The notes: a model not told the origin generated them from the sequence alone. Counted from the stretch's first letter, positions 1 to 14,419 are shown. The stretch: DNA of 64,000 nucleotides from Atopsyche davidsoni (GCA_022113835.1 JAILWY010000010.1:2691501-2755500); one strand, 5' to 3'. A program made the numbers and translations.

Positions 1-1370
1 TAATTTTGTGAGCCATTTGTGCCTTTTTATAAATAATTACGGACACCAAAAACATTCACTTTTGGGCAGGAAAAAATATTTAAATTTTGGATAAATATGC
101 GACTAAATCACAAAAAAACATAAACCCATGTTTTATCTCTAACCACATATAATTCATATATAAGCTATATTGCTATAAAATCCGTTGTTATAAAATATAT
201 CTATACTTGCAGTTTTTTTGTTGTAAAAACCAGTAACGACAAAATCCCCATACAGTGAAACATCAATTATTTATGAAGTATGACAAAAGTAACAAAACAC
301 CCTTCAATGATGCATTGCTATTTTATATATAAGTTTTCACTCATTCCTAATGCATAATGTGAACCCAGAGTCACGTCGAGGTTCGACTCTGGCGACAGGG
401 ATGCTCCTCCCCTTGCCTACCCGCTCTCCGGGCACAACTTTCCCATCACACAATTCAGATAAGAAATTTTTCTAATGCCACATATTACATAGCGGATATA
501 AATCAAAGTCATATCAAAATATCGAGAGCATTTTGCTCCCCCACATTTGTCGCGGGTCCTCAGATATGAGGCGTTCGGACGTGACTGTAAAAGTGTGTGT
601 AGGACAAAACTTTAGCTCTGGATACCGTTTTCGATAACGGTTTGCAATAAATATTATTTTTCTCTTGCCTTCGGAAATCTGCTGGAGCCATCTTCGACAA
701 AATAACGTGTTGGAGAAAGAGCGTGATCGGAGTGGTTTTGTTTCGGCGGTCGATATTCATATGTCGCCTAGCCCTGAGTGCTTCAAAGTAACTATGCGAA
801 GATAAATGAATTGATTATCGTGGAAGTGTTCCGTTTATTAAATTTGCTGGTTGAGAACTGTACAACATATTTATTTTTTTAATAAGTGTTTTGTCTAAAT
901 TATAAAGCATTTTTGACGTAGTGCCACGCTTTTGGTGTTATGTCGCATGTTGATGTTCGGAAGGAATATCATCAAGGGTTAATAATTCATAGTTAAATAT
1001 TTCCTGTATGAGAACTGAGTGCTCCACGAGACTGAAAAGTGGGAATTCTAAAGAGTTAATTCGGCACAACAGTTAATAACTTACGAAACCTTTAATGTTC
1101 AAAAATAAATATTTTGTGTAAAGATGTATTAAAATAAAAAAAACTGGACTAAATATTTAAAAAAATATTTTTGAAATTAATAAATAAATACTAAAAAAAT
1201 TAAGGAAATAGAATAAAACTGTTACAATATATCTATTGTTACTAGATACTTAGGTTCAAAAAGCAAAGAATATATCCGCCTTGGACCTATTCTATTGAAC
1301 AATATCTTTTGTTTGTATTTGAGGTTTTTATAAAAATAAAAGTAGAAAAGACACGACGCGAGTGATTGAA
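1..1370. other. AT-rich intergenic or intronic DNA
   Basis: No convincing gene is visible. The stretch is AT-rich with scattered poly-A/T runs. The only distinctive part is a GC-richer patch near 360-440 (listed separately). The short frame at 560-760 on the minus strand has no recognisable motif and looks accidental. Confidence 0.6.
362..445 (+). repeat. Possible tRNA-derived SINE fragment
   Basis: A patch with a pol III B-box-like core (GAGGTTCGACTC) followed by CTGGCGACAGG resembles the right half of the SINE seen at 39259-39375 (GGTTTGATCC followed by TCCTGACAGG). No left half with an A box is recognisable. The similarity is short, so this may be an unrelated tRNA-like remnant. Confidence 0.25.
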
Positions 1371-1409
1371 ACCATCAAAGATATACGTGCCTTTTATTGC
1401 AAGAAAGAT

Positions 1410-1725
1410 TATTTTTATGTGGGGAATATTTTTCACTTAGACACTGCCAGTCCACGAACTTATTTATTTCCCCGGTCGCCGAGGACAGATAATAAGTTAG
1501 TTGCCCGGTCTGTTTGAAGATTGAGATGCCCGACACTCGCTCTCGCGATATCGCACCCGCCGTTCTATCGGACTTCCTGAAAAAAATGCCAGCCTCCGAC
1601 CTCCACAGCCTCCCTGCACCCCCACCCCTGCCCTGGCGGGCACCATGCGTCATCAACTCTAGAGTACAGCTCCGGAAATGAACACCTGTCCCGGAAGTTA
1701 CGGAATGACTGCCCTGAAAGACGGG
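1410..1725. other. GC-richer island, possible regulatory element
   Basis: Base composition shifts abruptly to GC-rich with many CpG dinucleotides, unlike the surrounding AT-rich DNA. A 93-codon minus-strand frame crosses it (1375-1656), but its composition is that expected of GC-rich DNA and no domain is recognisable. It could be a conserved non-coding element or a non-coding exon; the sequence alone cannot decide. Confidence 0.3.
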
Positions 1726-4700
1726 TCAAGAAACGAGTATAAATAATAAGTGCTAGCTTTAAAAGCGTCTGCTCTAAAATGTTTAATTAAAAATATCTTG
1801 ACATTTACAGTACTTCGCGACTAGTAACAAGGATTTCCGGCTTGTAATTTAGACAGGGTGTTTCAAAATCTAATAAATTTATATCAATATGTTTCATATG
1901 ATTTTTTATTGAAACAGAATTATATGATTTTTTATTTTAGATTATTTCTTTTCATAAAATACCATATACCACAAAAATTTGTGTACAGTAAGGTTAAATT
2001 ATTTTAACATATATGAAAAAAACGCGCTTAACATAAAAAAGTTTTTTTCCTTTCGTATTAGCTTCCAATATTTGTTTGGACTGTGAAAAACTTATTATAA
2101 GTGAAAATTTTTCAGAACTTAGTACAATTTAGTTAAAATAATTAGGCCGTTGCTTCCCATTTATTGTTTATATATATAAAAAAATATTTTAGTCTCCATG
2201 CGTTATAAATTTACACACACAAGTTTTTAGACAAATTGAAATTAATTATAAAATACAAACAAATTATCATTTTTACTTTTTTGAGACATCTTTAATACTT
2301 TACCAACCCACAGAGAACAGGCTATTTTTTTTAGGATCTTTCTGACCTGAATTATACAGAGAAACCTGTAAACATGTTATTGTACATCAGAGCTGTTTCG
2401 CATCGTATGAGAGCGTTTCCAAAACGATAAAAAACAACAAATGCAGTATTTGTATCAATACATCATTTCAAGGCACTGCGGATGTATCCATGAAATACCC
2501 ATGAATGTTTACGCCATGACCCTTGTGAAGCGAAACGCAATTTAGAAATTGCAACTGTCAACTGCATATTTTTGATTGATTGTTTAACTCTGGTGTGAAC
2601 ACGTCGCAGGTTTTTATTTGACGTATCTGAAGAAAGGTTTTATAATAAAATGTTTACTTGTAATATACATCGGCTATTGCGATGTATTTCATTGGCTAAT
2701 AAATATACTGGATTTTTTAGCTGACAATTTTTATGACAGCGTAAATAATAACGAATATGTTGAATAATTAAAAAAAAAAACATATTTTATTTATTGATTG
2801 ATTCTATTACTTTATTTAAAAATTTAAATAATATAAATAAAATATATTTATATTGATAAAAGTGTGTTTATGATTTAATACTTGACGTTTTAAAACTATT
2901 TAGGTAACTGCAAGTAAATTTATCAAAGTGATGGCTAAGTGCACTGTAGGTTTTTTTATATGAATTTTTAATTGTATAATGTGGTGTAAAAGATTTTAAA
3001 AGTTTGCAAAATAATGGTCTCACTATATCTGCTTACAGCAAACAAGGACTTTGATGTTCTCTATAGGAGGGAAAAACTGCATTTTAATAATAACGGTCTT
3101 GTATGAGAATTCCTGTAAAATTGCAGTGTGAAGCTTATGTTATTTTAATACAAGATTCTCAAAAACTTTGCATTCCTTCATGATATGAAAATTAATAAAG
3201 CATTTATATATACATAGCATCGCATATGTTTGTCCAATTATTCAATCTCTTTAATAAATGTAGCAAGATTTACTTATCAAGGAGATTGAAAAATGCAAGC
3301 AATAACTTAAAATGAACATTGTTATAATTAAGTTTCTACGTTCTTCACATTTGTGAATAAATAAAATTTCATCGCAAGTGTGCGTTTATTTTTTTAAATT
3401 TTAACTTTTTAAATTGAACTTCCTCCTGAATATTGCAGAAATAATTTGAAGACTGTTAACTGGCTGTTAAATGTATCAACCGACTAATTTGATGACAACT
3501 GTCGGCTTAAAGTGGTGCGCTCGTTTATTGTTCATTTCAAGCGTGATTCTATCATCGAAACAATACACAAGTGGATTAAAAAATTTATTTTATGCTTATC
3601 ATCAATTTGAAAAATTCGATAAATCCAATATAATAAATAGTTTTGACTTCAAAAACCAATTAAAAAGTTTAACTTTAGAAATACAATACTTAAATTTATT
3701 GCAGTTCATCACATGAAAAAAAGGTAATTAAAAACATTAGATAGAAAAAAAACCGTTGGTTTTTTTAAATATTGTTTTGTTTTCTTTTTTTGCCTATATT
3801 ACTTTTATTTAAGTGGTTTTTTGATTCTATTTGGACTCAATTGTAAATAAGTGAAGCAAAAATAAAATACATGCATGAAATGACAATACTTTTTACAAAT
3901 ATTTAATGTCTTTGTATCAGTCAAAAGTGTAGATTAAGTGATATCAAATGTAAATTTATTTGTTTTATTAGGTATTTAGGATAATTGTATCAAGTTAAAA
4001 TAATTACGATAAAAGATATTGTAACAAAAATTTTTGACTTATTCACCCTTTATGTAGATTTAAATTTATTTATTGACAAGAACGGAATAACAGTTGAACA
4101 AACTAAATATTTAATATTTTAATTATTTAAATCTACAAATGTATCTGAAGAAGTCTGATATTAGGGGATTGGTGGTTTTTTTATATTCTCTTTGTGTATC
4201 ATTTTAAAAGTCGCGACGAGAATTTAATTTGATATAAATCGTATTAATCTTACTCAGCGACGGTACTTTACATAAAATATTTTGATTTATTAAAGTTGAT
4301 TCCGCTAATACTCGGTGAGTGGCTTTATCAAATTAGGGAGCCTATAAACTTTATGAAGAAAATATATAAGTTTGTTAACCTTTACTAATTTTAAATTCCG
4401 AGAAGCATTTGCAAATATTATCTGAGTCTCTTGGCGTTTATACAGTTTAGTTTTGTTTAGGCTTTTCCACTATAATGATACTGAATGAATCTCTAGTTAA
4501 TTCTTGTTTAAATTTCAAATCATGATAATTGGCCAGTTTACAGCAGGTTTTAATCTATTTTGTCTATAACTTTTTTTAATTTTAATTTATAACATAACTA
4601 TGAATCTCACATTATTGAGGTATTTATAAAATAAAGTCATGAATATAATTGTGACAAAACACTTGTAGATTATTGTATCATGTCTTTCAGCGAGTTTTTG

Positions 4701-7535
4701 ATGTTTATTATATTTTTTTCAGCATCTAATCGTTTTTTTTTATAAGTATAAATCAAAATAAAATGGAAAATAAGTTTTCTAAAAGGCAGACTATTAATTC
4801 ATGCTTTAAAGATTTTCAGTTTTATCCCCGTCTTTACAAGAGATTTTCAGATTGGTACATAATATTACGAAACATGAGGTAACATAAAATTTTTAATTGA
4901 CACAGCATGCTCCTAAATAAAATGTTTACTAAAGAATATTATTAATAATTAATATTAAATATTAAAAGCATATATTCTCATCAGAATTGTTATAAATTGT
5001 CGGCTTTTCAAATTTTACAAATTCATATTAGAGACTTTTCGAAACTTAACATTTGTCTTCTAGGTGATGTTTCTACGAAATAAGTTTGTTTTTATATTGT
5101 TCTTTAAACCTTATACAAGTACTTATAATATACTTGCTCTTTGTAAATTGTTACAAGAGGAACATAAATTATACATAAAGTTAAGGTTAAATTAAAACTT
5201 ACTGTTCAGTTTATGTGAATTGTGATGGATTGATTAATTGTGCCCGAAGTAAATTTTAAGTACCAAAGTTGAAATATAATTTGATTGACATTTTATATAA
5301 ATATTACCTTTTGGAAAAATACAACCATACTACCAAATAAACTAAACTATAAAACTTTTCGCTCCCGAAAAGTTAGTCATTACTTCTTGAGGACTTATAT
5401 CTCAAAACTTATGACATGTAAAAATTCCCAAACACTGAAATACGCTTTTACCACAAGTCTGATTGTTCCGAGATGTTTTTGAAGTTTTATCAAAGACACT
5501 AACTTATCAACGATACGAATTCGCAAGAAAAAAATATTCCTAAGCATGCCGAAGCAACTGTATTGAATTTATTTCACTACTTAAGAAGAGTGATTTATTG
5601 TCGAATGACTCTGTAAATCATGGCACGGATCTGCAGAAAAATATTCTTTTACTTTATGTGTCAAACATGAAGCATATTATGTTAACACAGAAAAAACAAA
5701 CTTATTTTTATGAAAAAATATTTTTTAATTTTTATTTGTACATCCATGATACAAAGATAAATATATAAATATTCATATATATGTGCAAAATTAGCAAATA
5801 TCATCAAATTTGATACTTGGTGAAAGTAAATCGAAAAGCATTATTTACAAATATATATTTTTGGGTGATTCGCAATGTTTTATTACATTTTTTTATTTTC
5901 GTTGTGATTTATATTTATCATAATCTCACGAAAGAAAGCATTCGATTATACTTGATAATTAAACCGTTTATTCTTAAAATCGAGACATCTTGATTTTAAG
6001 AATAACTGTCAATTTTCAACCGTCAAATAACGATCGGCATAAATTGATCGCAATTTATTTTTATATAAAAATATTGGTGGTTATCGATGCAAATAAATAA
6101 TATGCCTTTCAATATATATCTGACCTTTTTTAGGAAGCTCGACAATAATTTCGTTTATTTTGAGGTCTGTTATCTCGTTCTGTAGGGTTCAGATGAACAA
6201 GTTTTTTGTCAGGACTCGGAAGGATCATGTTGTTTGTCTTGGTGGCTGGTGATATATTGTTTTTGTGCGTGAGATTTTACCGTTCGATTTTGATGTATAA
6301 ATATGTCGTTTATCATAAGAACGAGAGGAACGCTTAATAAGTTTTAATGGAATAGTTTATGGTATCGTAAATTTGGTGTACGTTTATGCTGTCCGTTCCC
6401 GGTGATATATGAGACACAACAAATGCATGCGTGGCTTCGTGTCGGGCGTACTGAAATATTCATTTTTACAAATGTTGAACTATTTAAAAACTATTGATGC
6501 AACGCATTTACATATAGACACATCGAAAGACAATATAATCATGTAAACTTGTGTGAACCGTGTATTTTAACTATGGAATTTGTACAATGAGGCTATATGG
6601 ATACCTATCGCGTATTTTGCTGATAGGAAAAATGCTGTGAATTTTGATTGTACATCGTAATTCTTTGTCATAATTTGTACCTTTGGCGTGAGCTCAGCGT
6701 TATCCTGTCCTAAAAAATTGAATAGAGTGCACTGTCTACTACATTTAATGAACCATGTACCATATTTATATATTGCAATTTAAAAAAAGCACTAAAAACC
6801 AGAAAAATAATTTTTATTTGATGCATCGGAACTTATTCACAATATCGAAAACAAAATTATAAAGTATTGATAATATTACGCAAAACTATTTTAAAATTGA
6901 ATTACCGTCTATTTGCACATGAATTGTTCACATTTTTACTTGGAAAAGTAATATTATCGCTGACCCAAATCTTCAAGGAAAGATAATAATAAATCAAAAG
7001 AAAAGACAAGAGAAAATAAAACACAACAATAAAATTCTACTTGTTGTCAAATTGTTAAAGTACGTTGAAATACAAAAAAGTATCTTAATATTTTTTCTCT
7101 GCTTTATACACCGAGGGAAATTATTTATTCACACAAAGAAAGTCTAAATTATCCCGAACTAGGGTTGGCATTAACATCTTACGGTTTTACGTTTCATGTC
7201 GTTTATAAGAACTTTCCACCCTCGAGATACAAAGCAGACTTTAGCTATATATTCCTAAAATACTATTGTCATGCGTGTCTTAAAAATACAGCTTGACCTA
7301 ATTTTGAAATATTTTTTTCAGAGAACATCCATATCGGACAATCCAAACCACAATACATTGAAAAAGTAAGAGACCGCAAGCGAGTTATTATGGGTTATCT
7401 TGACTAATTTTTAAACCATGCAAAATCAATAAAAAGTTATAATTAAACCTCGTGACAGTGTCTATATGTGCAGCAAAAAGAGTCCACGAAGAAATGAACT
7501 TTTGTAGTATGTATAAATCAAATCTGCAGAGTAGT
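1726..7535. other. AT-rich DNA without recognisable genes
   Basis: Nearly 6 kb of AT-rich sequence with homopolymer runs and no transposon hallmark I recognise. Short frames at 3471-3716 and 5285-5482 have no motif and biased composition. A perfect hairpin lies at 5968-6005. Confidence 0.55.
5968..6005. repeat. 14-bp perfect inverted repeat
   Basis: Arms TTATTCTTAAAATC and GATTTTAAGAATAA are separated by a 10-nt loop. The stem is too short for a typical animal pre-miRNA. It may simply be an AT-rich palindrome. Confidence 0.6.
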
Positions 7536-7539
7536 GTGA

Positions 7540-7985
7540 ATGTGTTTTCAATGCTCATGTACTCCCATTCAAAGCCGTTAATAAAACGACATAATACAGA
7601 TTAAATCTTCGCTCCAATATTAAAGGTGCATGAAGATTTGTAGGCTTTCTCTGCTCTCGAGTAGCGTTCGGGGGAAGTTTGCTCGGCGAAGGGACCGAGC
7701 TCACCGCAGACAATGTATCAAAAATTTCATTTCCTATGAAACGCCCTTTTGGCTGAAAAACGCGCACTGATCGCCACTTTGCCGTTAAAAAAAATGAACA
7801 ACGAGAAGAGATTTTCATTTTCCATGCCTCCAGATTGATTATTTGAGCATAAAAGGTTGTTTGTTTTCGTAAGCGGCGAGAGCGTAAAACCCAGTGAGAC
7901 CGAGAGAGAAATAACATTCCCATGTTGCTCTGTTGTTGTTTTAAAACACATGTCTATTTTTTTAGTATATTTATACACATATTAA
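7540..7985. other. Moderately GC-richer segment
   Basis: Composition rises above the background and two overlapping minus-strand frames of 122 and 83 codons cross it (7555-7923 and 7727-7978). Neither translation resembles a family I know. A CpG-bearing core lies at about 7655-7760. It is a candidate regulatory element or decayed exon with weak support. Confidence 0.2.
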
Positions 7986-10050
7986 TAAATTGTTTCAGGA
8001 GGCATAAAAATAAAACTATTTATTGAATAAAACTCAAAGCAGTGTGTTCGTAGGTTTCGGCAGCCGTTGTTGTTTGGTTTACTTTGTTTCGATCCCAGTA
8101 CTGAAGCCTTCTTCGGAAAAATCCCTGAAAATATCATATTCGATAGATTTACATTTTCAATCCATACAGCCTTTTGGCCTCACCACCTCTCCAAAATATG
8201 ATATCCAGTAGGTTTTCGTTAAAATAATTATGTTATCCCTTGTGGCAAGACGGCCTTGTTTTTTTAAACCTAAACATGCTATCTTATCATATACTCATAT
8301 TTTTATTTTTAATCATTTTCATTTTTTAAGCAAAACTATGAGACAACATTTATTTGATTACCTATTTGGGTGAAGACAAGGTTGAACAAGAATATGATAA
8401 AATGGTAAATAATTTTGTCATACATGATAAATTGATATTAATATTTTTTTAAAGTTAGTATTTATGTGGAAAGACAGTGGATACGGCGCACATATTTTAA
8501 AATGTTAATATTTTTTCATTGACATGTTCAATGATAGATAGCCTTAAAACTTTTTTATAAGGTTGTGATACTTTCAGATAAATTATAAATTCATTATTTA
8601 TGGCTATACTTTTCATTACGAATCGGATGTTTGGATTTCATTGAACAAGTATGGTTTAAAAAAGAGCATTTAAAATTTTTTAAAATCTATGATATTAAAT
8701 GATTATGTCTTTGGAAAACCCCTAGGATTTGAAAAGTTCTACTATTTTTAACAGTTAACCTTCAGATAAACAATTTAAATAATTTATGGTGATACTTATC
8801 ATCACAAAATGGATTCCCAATGCACCGGGCTGTATTTTCCCTGATATACGATATCGATTGGAAATTATCACCGCTTAAATCTTTCAGTTTGACTGTTTTA
8901 TGAGCCCGGCTACTTTATAAACAGACTTTTGACTGCGGCAGTCGACTATATAGACAGGTATCAAAATATAATTAGTATTTTTAGAAACCTGGTGCCATGT
9001 TCTAATGTTAAGTTCGATTGTAAAGAACGCAATCAAAAAAATAAAAACGTTTAATAAACACGAGACCAATCATAACAACAAAACGGAATTAAAAAGTTAA
9101 GTCATTAAAATAAAAAAATAATTTGCTAACGACTTAAATAAATATTTTTTTACTTTTGATTAAAAAGTTAATTTATTTGGTGAAATCGTAATAAAGACTT
9201 TAGTTGTTAACTTTCGACGAAATTGGAAAATATAAATTATCATTATAATAAATTACAGAATAATAAAAAAATTCTAGCTTAATTTTGATAGCTCAACACA
9301 TTTAGTTATATAACTGTGGAATCAAAAGTGAAATCCTAAAAAAACTTAATTAATTTGACTGTGAACATAAAAGAAATACTGGCCGCAGCAGAAAATTTAA
9401 TTATTCAAAATGATTAAAAATATCTTCTGAAAATTACTATGCCTGTGGTTTACTGCTATAATTTAATAAGAAGCAATATCACTCTGTGGTAACAATTTAT
9501 GATCCTTTATTTAACTTAAACTCAAACACGACAGCATGACATTTCAATTTCCCTCCCCAAACAAATTTCAAACAATCTTTTGTTTATTTTGAAACCATAG
9601 AAAATACTGCTACATTGTTATTTTTCAAATATTCTTCATTTATAAGTACCTTTTGAATGTTTTAGCCGAAATTGACTCACTATATCTTTACTCTCGACCA
9701 TGGCTTTTGAAATAAACCTGAATATTTATTACAATCATAGTTTACATTTAAAATATAACACAAAACATATCAAAGTGATCTGCATGTGGAATGACACAAG
9801 CTGCAATTGAACGAATGATTATAACGTTAGTATTTATATCGTTTAACCTTTTCCGGTTATTTCAACAATTTTGTTGATAAAAGCTATATAAACGATATAT
9901 CAACCGGTCAATTGTCGATCATATTATTCCGTAAGTGGACTGTATTAGTCCAAATAGAAAATGTGCAAAGATTAAGAGACATTTTGTGGAAAGATAGAAT
10001 GTTTTTTTTTATTAAACTGAAAGAAAAAAATGTTGAAATTCTACTCTTGA
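7986..10050. other. AT-rich DNA without recognisable genes
   Basis: Only short accidental frames (for example 8023-8211 and 8884-9069 minus). No repeats or motifs stand out. Confidence 0.5.
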
Positions 10051-10051
10051 T

Positions 10052-10120
10052 CCAGTGTGTCCCAGTTCGATCCTCGTTCTGGCAGGGAATACAGAGCTGA
10101 TGGTATTGGGCTCTCGCACG
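10052..10120 (+). repeat. SINE fragment (tRNA-derived family, right half)
   Basis: The B-box-like CCCAGTTCGATCC followed by TCGTTCTGGCAGG and then CTGATGGTATTGGGCTC matches, with few changes, the segment at 39300-39352. The two loci share both the B box and the downstream body, so they are copies of one family. The tRNA-like left half with the A box is missing here. Confidence 0.55.
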
Positions 10121-13100
10121 GCTGAGTTTCACAGAAACCAGTTTGAATTGGCATTGCATGTATTGCATTAAAAAAAACTATGCCTAAAAACAAACTGCAT
10201 AAAAAGTTAACCGGTGAAATCCGATCGTATATGGTTTTGACTATCTGGTCTATGTTAATATGCTCATCGTCAACGTTGCTTAGCAAACAGACCTGAAATG
10301 AACAGCGATTATTTCGGGGGTTTATTTGTTTGCATAGGTGATGCAGGATCATGACTACGTGGATCGATATATACATTAATAAATTAAATCTTTGTAGAAT
10401 AATTGGTTTTGAAAATTTGTATATTATGTCATATTTGTGTCAGGTAAGCTTAATTTTTAAGGTTAGAGAATCAGGCTAGGAATCGGTTCACTTCCCGTTT
10501 TCCTGAAACCGGTAACAATAGATGAAATCTTAGTTTGACTTCAAACGCTTTCGATCTGAATTAGTTTTGCGCTCGAACCGGTTCGAATTCAACTTATATC
10601 TCGTATTCATGAGATATGGCACCGGTGGTATCTCGAAATCCTCGGAACTTTGCCTTGTCTTTAGGCAAGATTTGTGTATGTTCATAAAAAATATAAGCAT
10701 AAAATATGTGACAACATTAAAATGTTTCAATCGATTCTTAACTGACATTAAAAAAAAAATTCGAATTAGAAATGAATCTTCTAGAGATTATTTTGTTTTA
10801 ATTATACAATCAGAAAAAAAATCATTCCCAGTTTTTTTATGTAAATACTTAAATTAATATTTTTCATTCATACTAAAAGCATCGATTAAGTTCTTGCTCT
10901 GTAACATATATTAGTAATGAAAGCGATGCTTGTGCATCTAATTACTTTGGGTTTCCTGAAAAATAATATCAATATTAAGATTACGCTATAAGGCTATATT
11001 TGCTAATAGTTTTTTTGGAACAGATATGAAAATTATAAACTTCATTTTCACGTCGACACATAGAGTTTTGATAACGAGAACAACAATAAAGGGTTGAAAA
11101 TATTGATATATATTTTAATAATCGCAGTTCATTAAATATGAAAAAAGATACATCAAAGATGACTTTTAATTTAAAATAAAAGGGCGTGTACGTAGTTTTT
11201 TTGTCCACCAACTTCTCTTTAGAATCAAAACTCTTTTTTCCCAGAGTAGTGCTAGTTAGTTCTGTATAAATATGCGCAAATAGCTCGAAAGTACGTTTAC
11301 AAGTCAGAGTCTCTGAGCTCGCTAGTTACCTCTAGACGTTGGCGAGATCATAAAAACAAAAAATAATCATAATTAGTTTCACGTGCGCCGTGAGGGTAGC
11401 TACCCCCTTGTAGAGCTGGTATTGTTTATTTTCATGAAAAAACGCTCTTGCTCATTTTAATATGTTTTGAAATATTTTTTTACGTTTTAATTTCATTTTA
11501 TGTAAATACTCACCAAAGAGCACAAAAGAATATGAAACAACGTAAACACCATTACATTTTAAAGAAAACATAGAATTCACATTAATGCGCTTGTTTTCGG
11601 TCACTGGCCTTGACCAGGGAGAATGGAGGCTGTGGGGGTGGATGCGTGGGTTTATCAGATCCATAAAAGGTTTTTTTTATTTTAAACTGCCTTCACACGC
11701 TGCAATACAACTGACAAGTGAACGGTGATTCATTTATAGCGAAATGGTTGTTTTTTTTTAAGTAAACATCACAAAGTACATCACCTACGATATGAAAGCA
11801 TGGCATATGTAGATAGCGTTAAAAATATAAAAATATTTTTAAATCAATTATGAGATGTAACATACGCTGCATAATATTTATAAAACTTTAAGCATATAGA
11901 CGAAGAAACTTTTTCTAGACTCACTGATCAAAATTGAATACAAATGTTTTATAAAAATACACTTTGAATCTACTAAAGGTTATTCATTTAAAGAATTTTA
12001 TTAAATTTATCCATTTGTGTTTTAGTGTTTATGTTTTAGATAAGTAAAATAGTTTAAGGATTCGCAAACTATACTTTCTTACACATGTTGTACTGTTAAA
12101 TAAATAAAAAAAAACTTAATTTATATGCTTATATAATACAAAGTTTGATATTCTCTTCTTTAAAGTGCACAGTTTCATATAAGAAATTGACAATCTAAGC
12201 ATTCAACAGAACCACCAGACTAAAATACTTTGAACAACCAAAGAATAAAGTCATCTCGTGTTGTCAACTTGAGCTGGAAGGTAGTTTTTAAGCCCGCCTG
12301 TGTGTATTTTCATTACCCTTGCAAGAAAAGAGTAATAACAGACCGCATTTCTTATCTCTTAGCCCCGGGCCTGCACAGAAGCGAACTTTGATCTTCTCAT
12401 TTAGTTGCTGCAAGAATATTCATAACTCTAGTAAAATGCACACTTTGAATATTCACTTTGAAGTGTTTATTACAAATGGTCGTTATTTTATTATTTCCGT
12501 TGTTCAGAAGAAAAGCAACCACGAAGACTTTACATCAAGTCGTTTAGAAAATATTTTTATTAAAAGATATTACTTACGAGAACTAACAACCGATTTTCAA
12601 TAAGCCAATATAATATCTTGTTTTGGGTTTTTTGAAAGTAAAGGCTAGCTAACTAGCTACTTTTCAGTGGTCAATTGTGTCGCTTACAGCTGAAAACCCT
12701 CAAAAATGTATAGTTTTATAAATATTGTATATCTACGAAATTAAATAAAAATAACATTTCATGCTGTCTACTATTTTTCTTATAAATATAAAAAAATCAC
12801 GGAAAACCAATACCGGAGAGAGTATTATAACTAGACAACAACTTATTTTAAGCATAATAAGACGTATTTAAAGAGCTTATTGTTTTTAGTGTCATATTCG
12901 GTTTGAAAAGCCAACTAAGTTAACTAAGCCGACTAACCATAGAATACTTCGGCGGTAAACTTTTTCCGATATTAAAAAGTAGCATTTAAGTTAGCGACGG
13001 AATGGCAGCTGGTTAAAAAGTATTAAGTAGCGCAAACACTAAATGTTGCTAATCGAGGTGCGAGGGGTGAAACATCCACCCATTCTACCCCCTTCCACAA

Positions 13101-13375
13101 GAAGACGGGTAAAGTTGTGCTAATACTATAAGCGCGTCATCTCGCATATTATGAAATTTCAAGCTTTGCCCTGGTCTGTATTTAGCTTATGGACTATACG
13201 TACGCCTCCGTGCGTTTTCATGGAAAATTTTCTTATACAATCAATAAAATCTCACAATATATATTTTTAAACGTTTTTTTTTTAATCGCACTGCACGCAG
13301 AATGTTTCATAAGTATTAAAAAAATACTGAAAATTACTAAGAATTAATTAAATATAAAAATTTATTCGTTGAAAG
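10121..13375. other. AT-rich DNA, no gene recognised
   Basis: A CAG|GTAAGC sequence at about 10441-10449 would be a strong splice donor on the plus strand, and a 14-bp palindrome TCGAACCGGTTCGA lies at about 10573-10586. Overlapping opposite-strand frames at 10530-10857 have no recognisable product. A minus-strand frame at 11452-11664 contains a donor-like TTG|GTGAGTA but no matching acceptor. The rest is AT-rich with poly-A/T runs. Confidence 0.45.
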
Positions 13376-13378
13376 CAC

Positions 13379-13724
13379 AGTATATAAATAACAGGGTTGC
13401 TGAATGTAATATTACATGCATTTAAAATGTCTTCTTTTCATTAGATAACTGAACACTTCCATTCCACCTTGAAGTATATATTTAAAATAAAAGTACTATT
13501 GTGATTTTTCTATATATATTTATTTCAATAATAATGTATAAATATGAAGAAAATAAAAATTAATCCTAAGGTCGATTTCAAGGATAAATTTGAATTTTTG
13601 TTAATTATTGTTATGTTCTGTCGTATAGTGAGCACGAGTACATAATCGTGTGCTTAAATTTCGACATATAATAGTAAGTGAGAGGAAGGTGGTCATTGAC
13701 GTGGTTCGAAAGGGGTTGAAGAGG
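13379..13724 (+). repeat. Direct duplication, copy A
   Basis: About 340 bp here are repeated at 13774-14105. Both copies share TTGCTGAATGTAATATTACA near the start and GGTGGTCATTGACGTGGTTC near the end, with small indels between them (copy A carries an extra stretch near 13600-13625). Copy A runs directly into the TTAGG tract. No coding potential is apparent. Confidence 0.9.
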
Positions 13725-13756
13725 TTAGGTTAGGTTAGGTTAGGTTAGGTAGGTTA
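13723..13756 (+). repeat. (TTAGG)n telomere-type tract
   Basis: Five perfect tandem copies of GGTTA (TTAGG on rotation), then a truncated unit and one more. TTAGG is the ancestral telomeric repeat of insects and many arthropods. Here it is internal, sitting exactly between the two halves of a direct duplication. Confidence 0.85.
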
Positions 13757-13773
13757 GCTAGATTAGAAGCAAA

Positions 13774-14105
13774 ATATGTAAATAACCGGGTTGCTGAATG
13801 TAATATTACATGCATTTAAAATGTCTTCTTTTCATTAGATAACTGAACACTTCCATTCCACCTTGAAGTATATATTTAAAATAAAAGTACTATTGTGATT
13901 TTTTTATATATATTTATTTCAATAATAATGTATAAATATGAAGAAAAAAAAAACTAATCCTAAGGTCGATTTCAAGGATAAATTTGAATTATTGTATAGT
14001 GAGCATGAGTGTTCACGTTCACAATCGTGTGTTTACATTTCGACATATAATAGTAAGTGAGAGGAAGGTGGTCATTGACGTGGTTCGAAGGGGGTGGAAG
14101 AGGTT
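13774..14105 (+). repeat. Direct duplication, copy B
   Basis: Second copy of the segment at 13379-13724. Where copy A enters the TTAGG tract after GAAGAGG, copy B continues as GAAGAGGTTGGGGTGG into a GC-richer 80-bp patch. That suggests B preserves the original continuation and the TTAGG tract is secondary in A. Confidence 0.9.
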
Positions 14106-14419
14106 GGGGTGGAAGGTGAGGGTGCTCGCTCCCTGCTTGTCGGCTCCGTCGACCACGCGGACCTGGTCAGCTATTTGAAAAGTCTAATTGCGTTGCGGTC
14201 ATCATACTGCTGCTCAGAACTATTATATAAATTGTTCTCGGGAATCTGAAAGTTTAATACCCTCCATTAGTTACCTAATTCATACATCACTAATAATAAG
14301 GTAACTAACGAACTAAAACCTAATAAAAAGGATTATTCTAATTTATAACCAAAACAGCAGTTTTTCAGCAAGTACAGTTTGTTGTATGCAATATCATTAA
14401 TTTTTATAACATTTTTGTA

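Noticed and set aside
5968..6005. microRNA precursor
   Set aside because: The stem is only 14 bp with a 10-nt loop; no known microRNA seed was noticed.
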